Origin: CAYVSF01 sp046482855
GTDB taxonomy: Bacteria > Bacteroidota > Bacteroidia > Bacteroidales > UBA12077
NCBI GenBank assembly: GCA_046482855.1
Contig: JAWOEH010000237.1
Span: 1 to 5,657, forward strand
Direction: 5' to 3'
DNA length: 5,657 bases
The notes under the pieces were generated by a model, which worked only from the letters and a program-made list of their open reading frames with translations, was not told the origin of the DNA and searched no databases. This document shows positions 4,725-5,657 of this stretch, one piece after another. The stretch's first letter is position 1. Each line of letters begins with the position of its first letter. Both the position numbers and the translations under genes were made by a program.

Positions 4725-5657
4725 ATTTTGAGGTGGTAAAATCACCTTATCAATGACATGAACTACTCCATTCTTGCCTTGAATATCAACTGCAGTAACC
4801 GAAGCGTTTCCGTTAATTGTAACTTGGTCACCTACCTCTACAGAAATAGTTCCATTAAGTGTTTGAACATCGCCAGAACTAAGATCTGTAGAACGTACGT
4901 TCCCGGAAACTACATGCTGTTGCAAAATTGGAATTAAATCCTCAGCTGGAATATCGTCTAAACTGGAAGCACCCAAATCACTAAGTAAGTCTGCAAAAGC
5001 TGCATCAGTTGGTGCAAATACAGTAAAAGGACCATCACCTTCCAATGTACTCACTAAATCGGCTTTGATTAATGCCGCAACCAATGAAGTGAAATTTCCA
5101 TTATCTACTGCTATATCCACAACAGTGGGAGGAAGTAACACTTCGTCTATCACGTGTATTACACCGTTTTCTGCTTCCACATCCGCCTGAATCACATCGC
5201 TTGAAGCGTTAAGTACAACATTTCCGGCATCTACCAAAACTGATACTTTTGAGTCATTTGGGCCGGGACTAAGAGTGGAGACATAACCATCGGTCAGGTC
5301 AGAAGACATCACTTTGCCACTTACCACATGGTAAAGCAATATAGGAGTCAATTGTTCTGCTGTTAAATCATCCAGCGAGGAAATGCCTAAGTCAGCAAGT
5401 AATTGCTCAAATGCAGCATTGTTAGGAGCAAAGACTGTAAATGGCCCATCGCCTTCCAACGTAGTTACCAAATCAGCTTTGGTTAAAGCTTGTACCAATA
5501 AACTAAAGTCTTGATCACCAGCGGCAATCTCTACAATCTTTTCCATGTCAACAACAGGAGGCGTGTTGTCATCATCGTCATCTTCACAACCAGTAAACGT
5601 GAAGGAAAAGGTTACTACCAGCAACATGGCCAGTAAAGCTTGGAGTTTTTTGTGAAT
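4248..5657 (-). CDS. FAS1 (fasciclin) domain surface lipoprotein, 5' end beyond window, ends at premature TAA
   Basis: This is a secreted lipoprotein built from FAS1 domains, folds that usually mediate adhesion or matrix binding. The in-frame ATG at 5627 is probably internal: the open frame runs on to the window edge and reads IHKKLQALLA before it, supplying the basic n-region of a signal peptide, so the true start lies outside the window. The lipobox-like FTGC ends at Cys14 (codon 5586-5588, numbered from that Met) and is followed by EDDDDD, an acidic patch typical of surface-exported Bacteroidota lipoproteins. FAS1 domains span about residues 31-166, 169-298 and 302-438, each with a TVFAP-x-x-AAF motif and an NGV-(I/V)-HVID-x-V-x-LP motif. 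A fourth begins at 441 but stops at TAA after ALT (residue 459), where the other domains have Lys (ALTKAEL, ALTKADL, ALIKADL). The shortened product would be exported with three full domains. The specific ligand is unknown. No promoter is visible inside the window. Confidence 0.88.
   Translation of the reverse strand: MHKKLQALLAMLLVVTFSFTFTGCEDDDDDNTPPVVDMEKIVEIAAGDQDFSLLVQALTKADLVTTLEGDGPFTVFAPNNAAFEQLLADLGISSLDDLTAEQLTPILLYHVVSGKVMSSDLTDGYVSTLSPGPNDSKVSVLVDAGNVVLNASSDVIQADVEAENGVIHVIDEVLLPPTVVDIAVDNGNFTSLVAALIKADLVSTLEGDGPFTVFAPTDAAFADLLSDLGASSLDDIPAEDLIPILQQHVVSGNVRSTDLSSGDVQTLNGTISVEVGDQVTINGNASVTAVDIQGKNGVVHVIDKVILPPQNIVDIASGDENFESLVAALTKAELVETLQGEGPFTVFAPTDAAFEQLLTDLGLTSLDDLTKDDLTPILLYHVLNGKVMSSDLTDGYVASLSPGAEAGTNAAILIDAALAQLNGDITISTTDIEASNGVIHVIDKVMLPNDVVDLAVNNSIFSSLVAALT
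4734..5537 (-). repeat. first FAS1 di-domain repeat (domains 1 and 2)
   Basis: Domain 1 (5130-5537) carries YHVVSGKVMSSDLTDGYV and an STLSPG segment, closely matching domain 3. Domain 2 (4734-5123) carries QHVVSGNV and a QTLNGTISVEVGD segment, matching domain 4. The gene therefore consists of an A-B unit present twice. Confidence 0.75.

Overview
The window looks like a piece of a Bacteroidota chromosome, probably a Bacteroidales or Marinilabiliales relative. The evidence is a DUF3822-rsmD gene pair, A/T-rich leaders without Shine-Dalgarno sequences, perfect TAnnTTTG promoter -7 boxes, and a lipoprotein whose acylated cysteine is followed by a run of Asp/Glu. No rRNA, tRNA, CRISPR array, intact insertion sequence or origin was seen.

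Layout. Positions 46-2069 (minus strand) hold a tight three-gene operon, read from right to left: a membrane-anchored protein of unknown function (1440-2069), a DUF3822 protein (585-1430) and the 16S rRNA guanine-N2 methyltransferase RsmD (46-594). The last two overlap by 10 nt and rsmD starts with TTG. Positions 2070-2155 are a short divergent promoter region where two opposing -7 boxes lie four bases apart. Positions 2156-3595 (plus strand) encode a complete RecD/Pif1/Dda-like superfamily 1 DNA helicase. Positions 3596-3845 carry no convincing gene, and 3846-3879 form a strong symmetrical hairpin terminator between convergent genes. Positions 3912-5657 (minus strand) encode a surface-type lipoprotein with four FAS1 (fasciclin) domains. 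Its 5' end lies beyond the right edge, and the fourth domain is interrupted by a TAA codon at 4248-4250.

Function. The left operon joins a ribosome-modification enzyme to two lineage-specific proteins of unknown role. The helicase is a stand-alone DNA repair or recombination enzyme. The FAS1 lipoprotein is probably an adhesion or matrix protein on the cell surface. Nothing indicates that these three blocks act in one pathway.

The most notable points are the single-codon nonsense interruption in the FAS1 gene, its A-B-A-B domain order (duplication of a two-domain unit), and the interleaved divergent promoter. I did not find a convincing previously undescribed biological system here.
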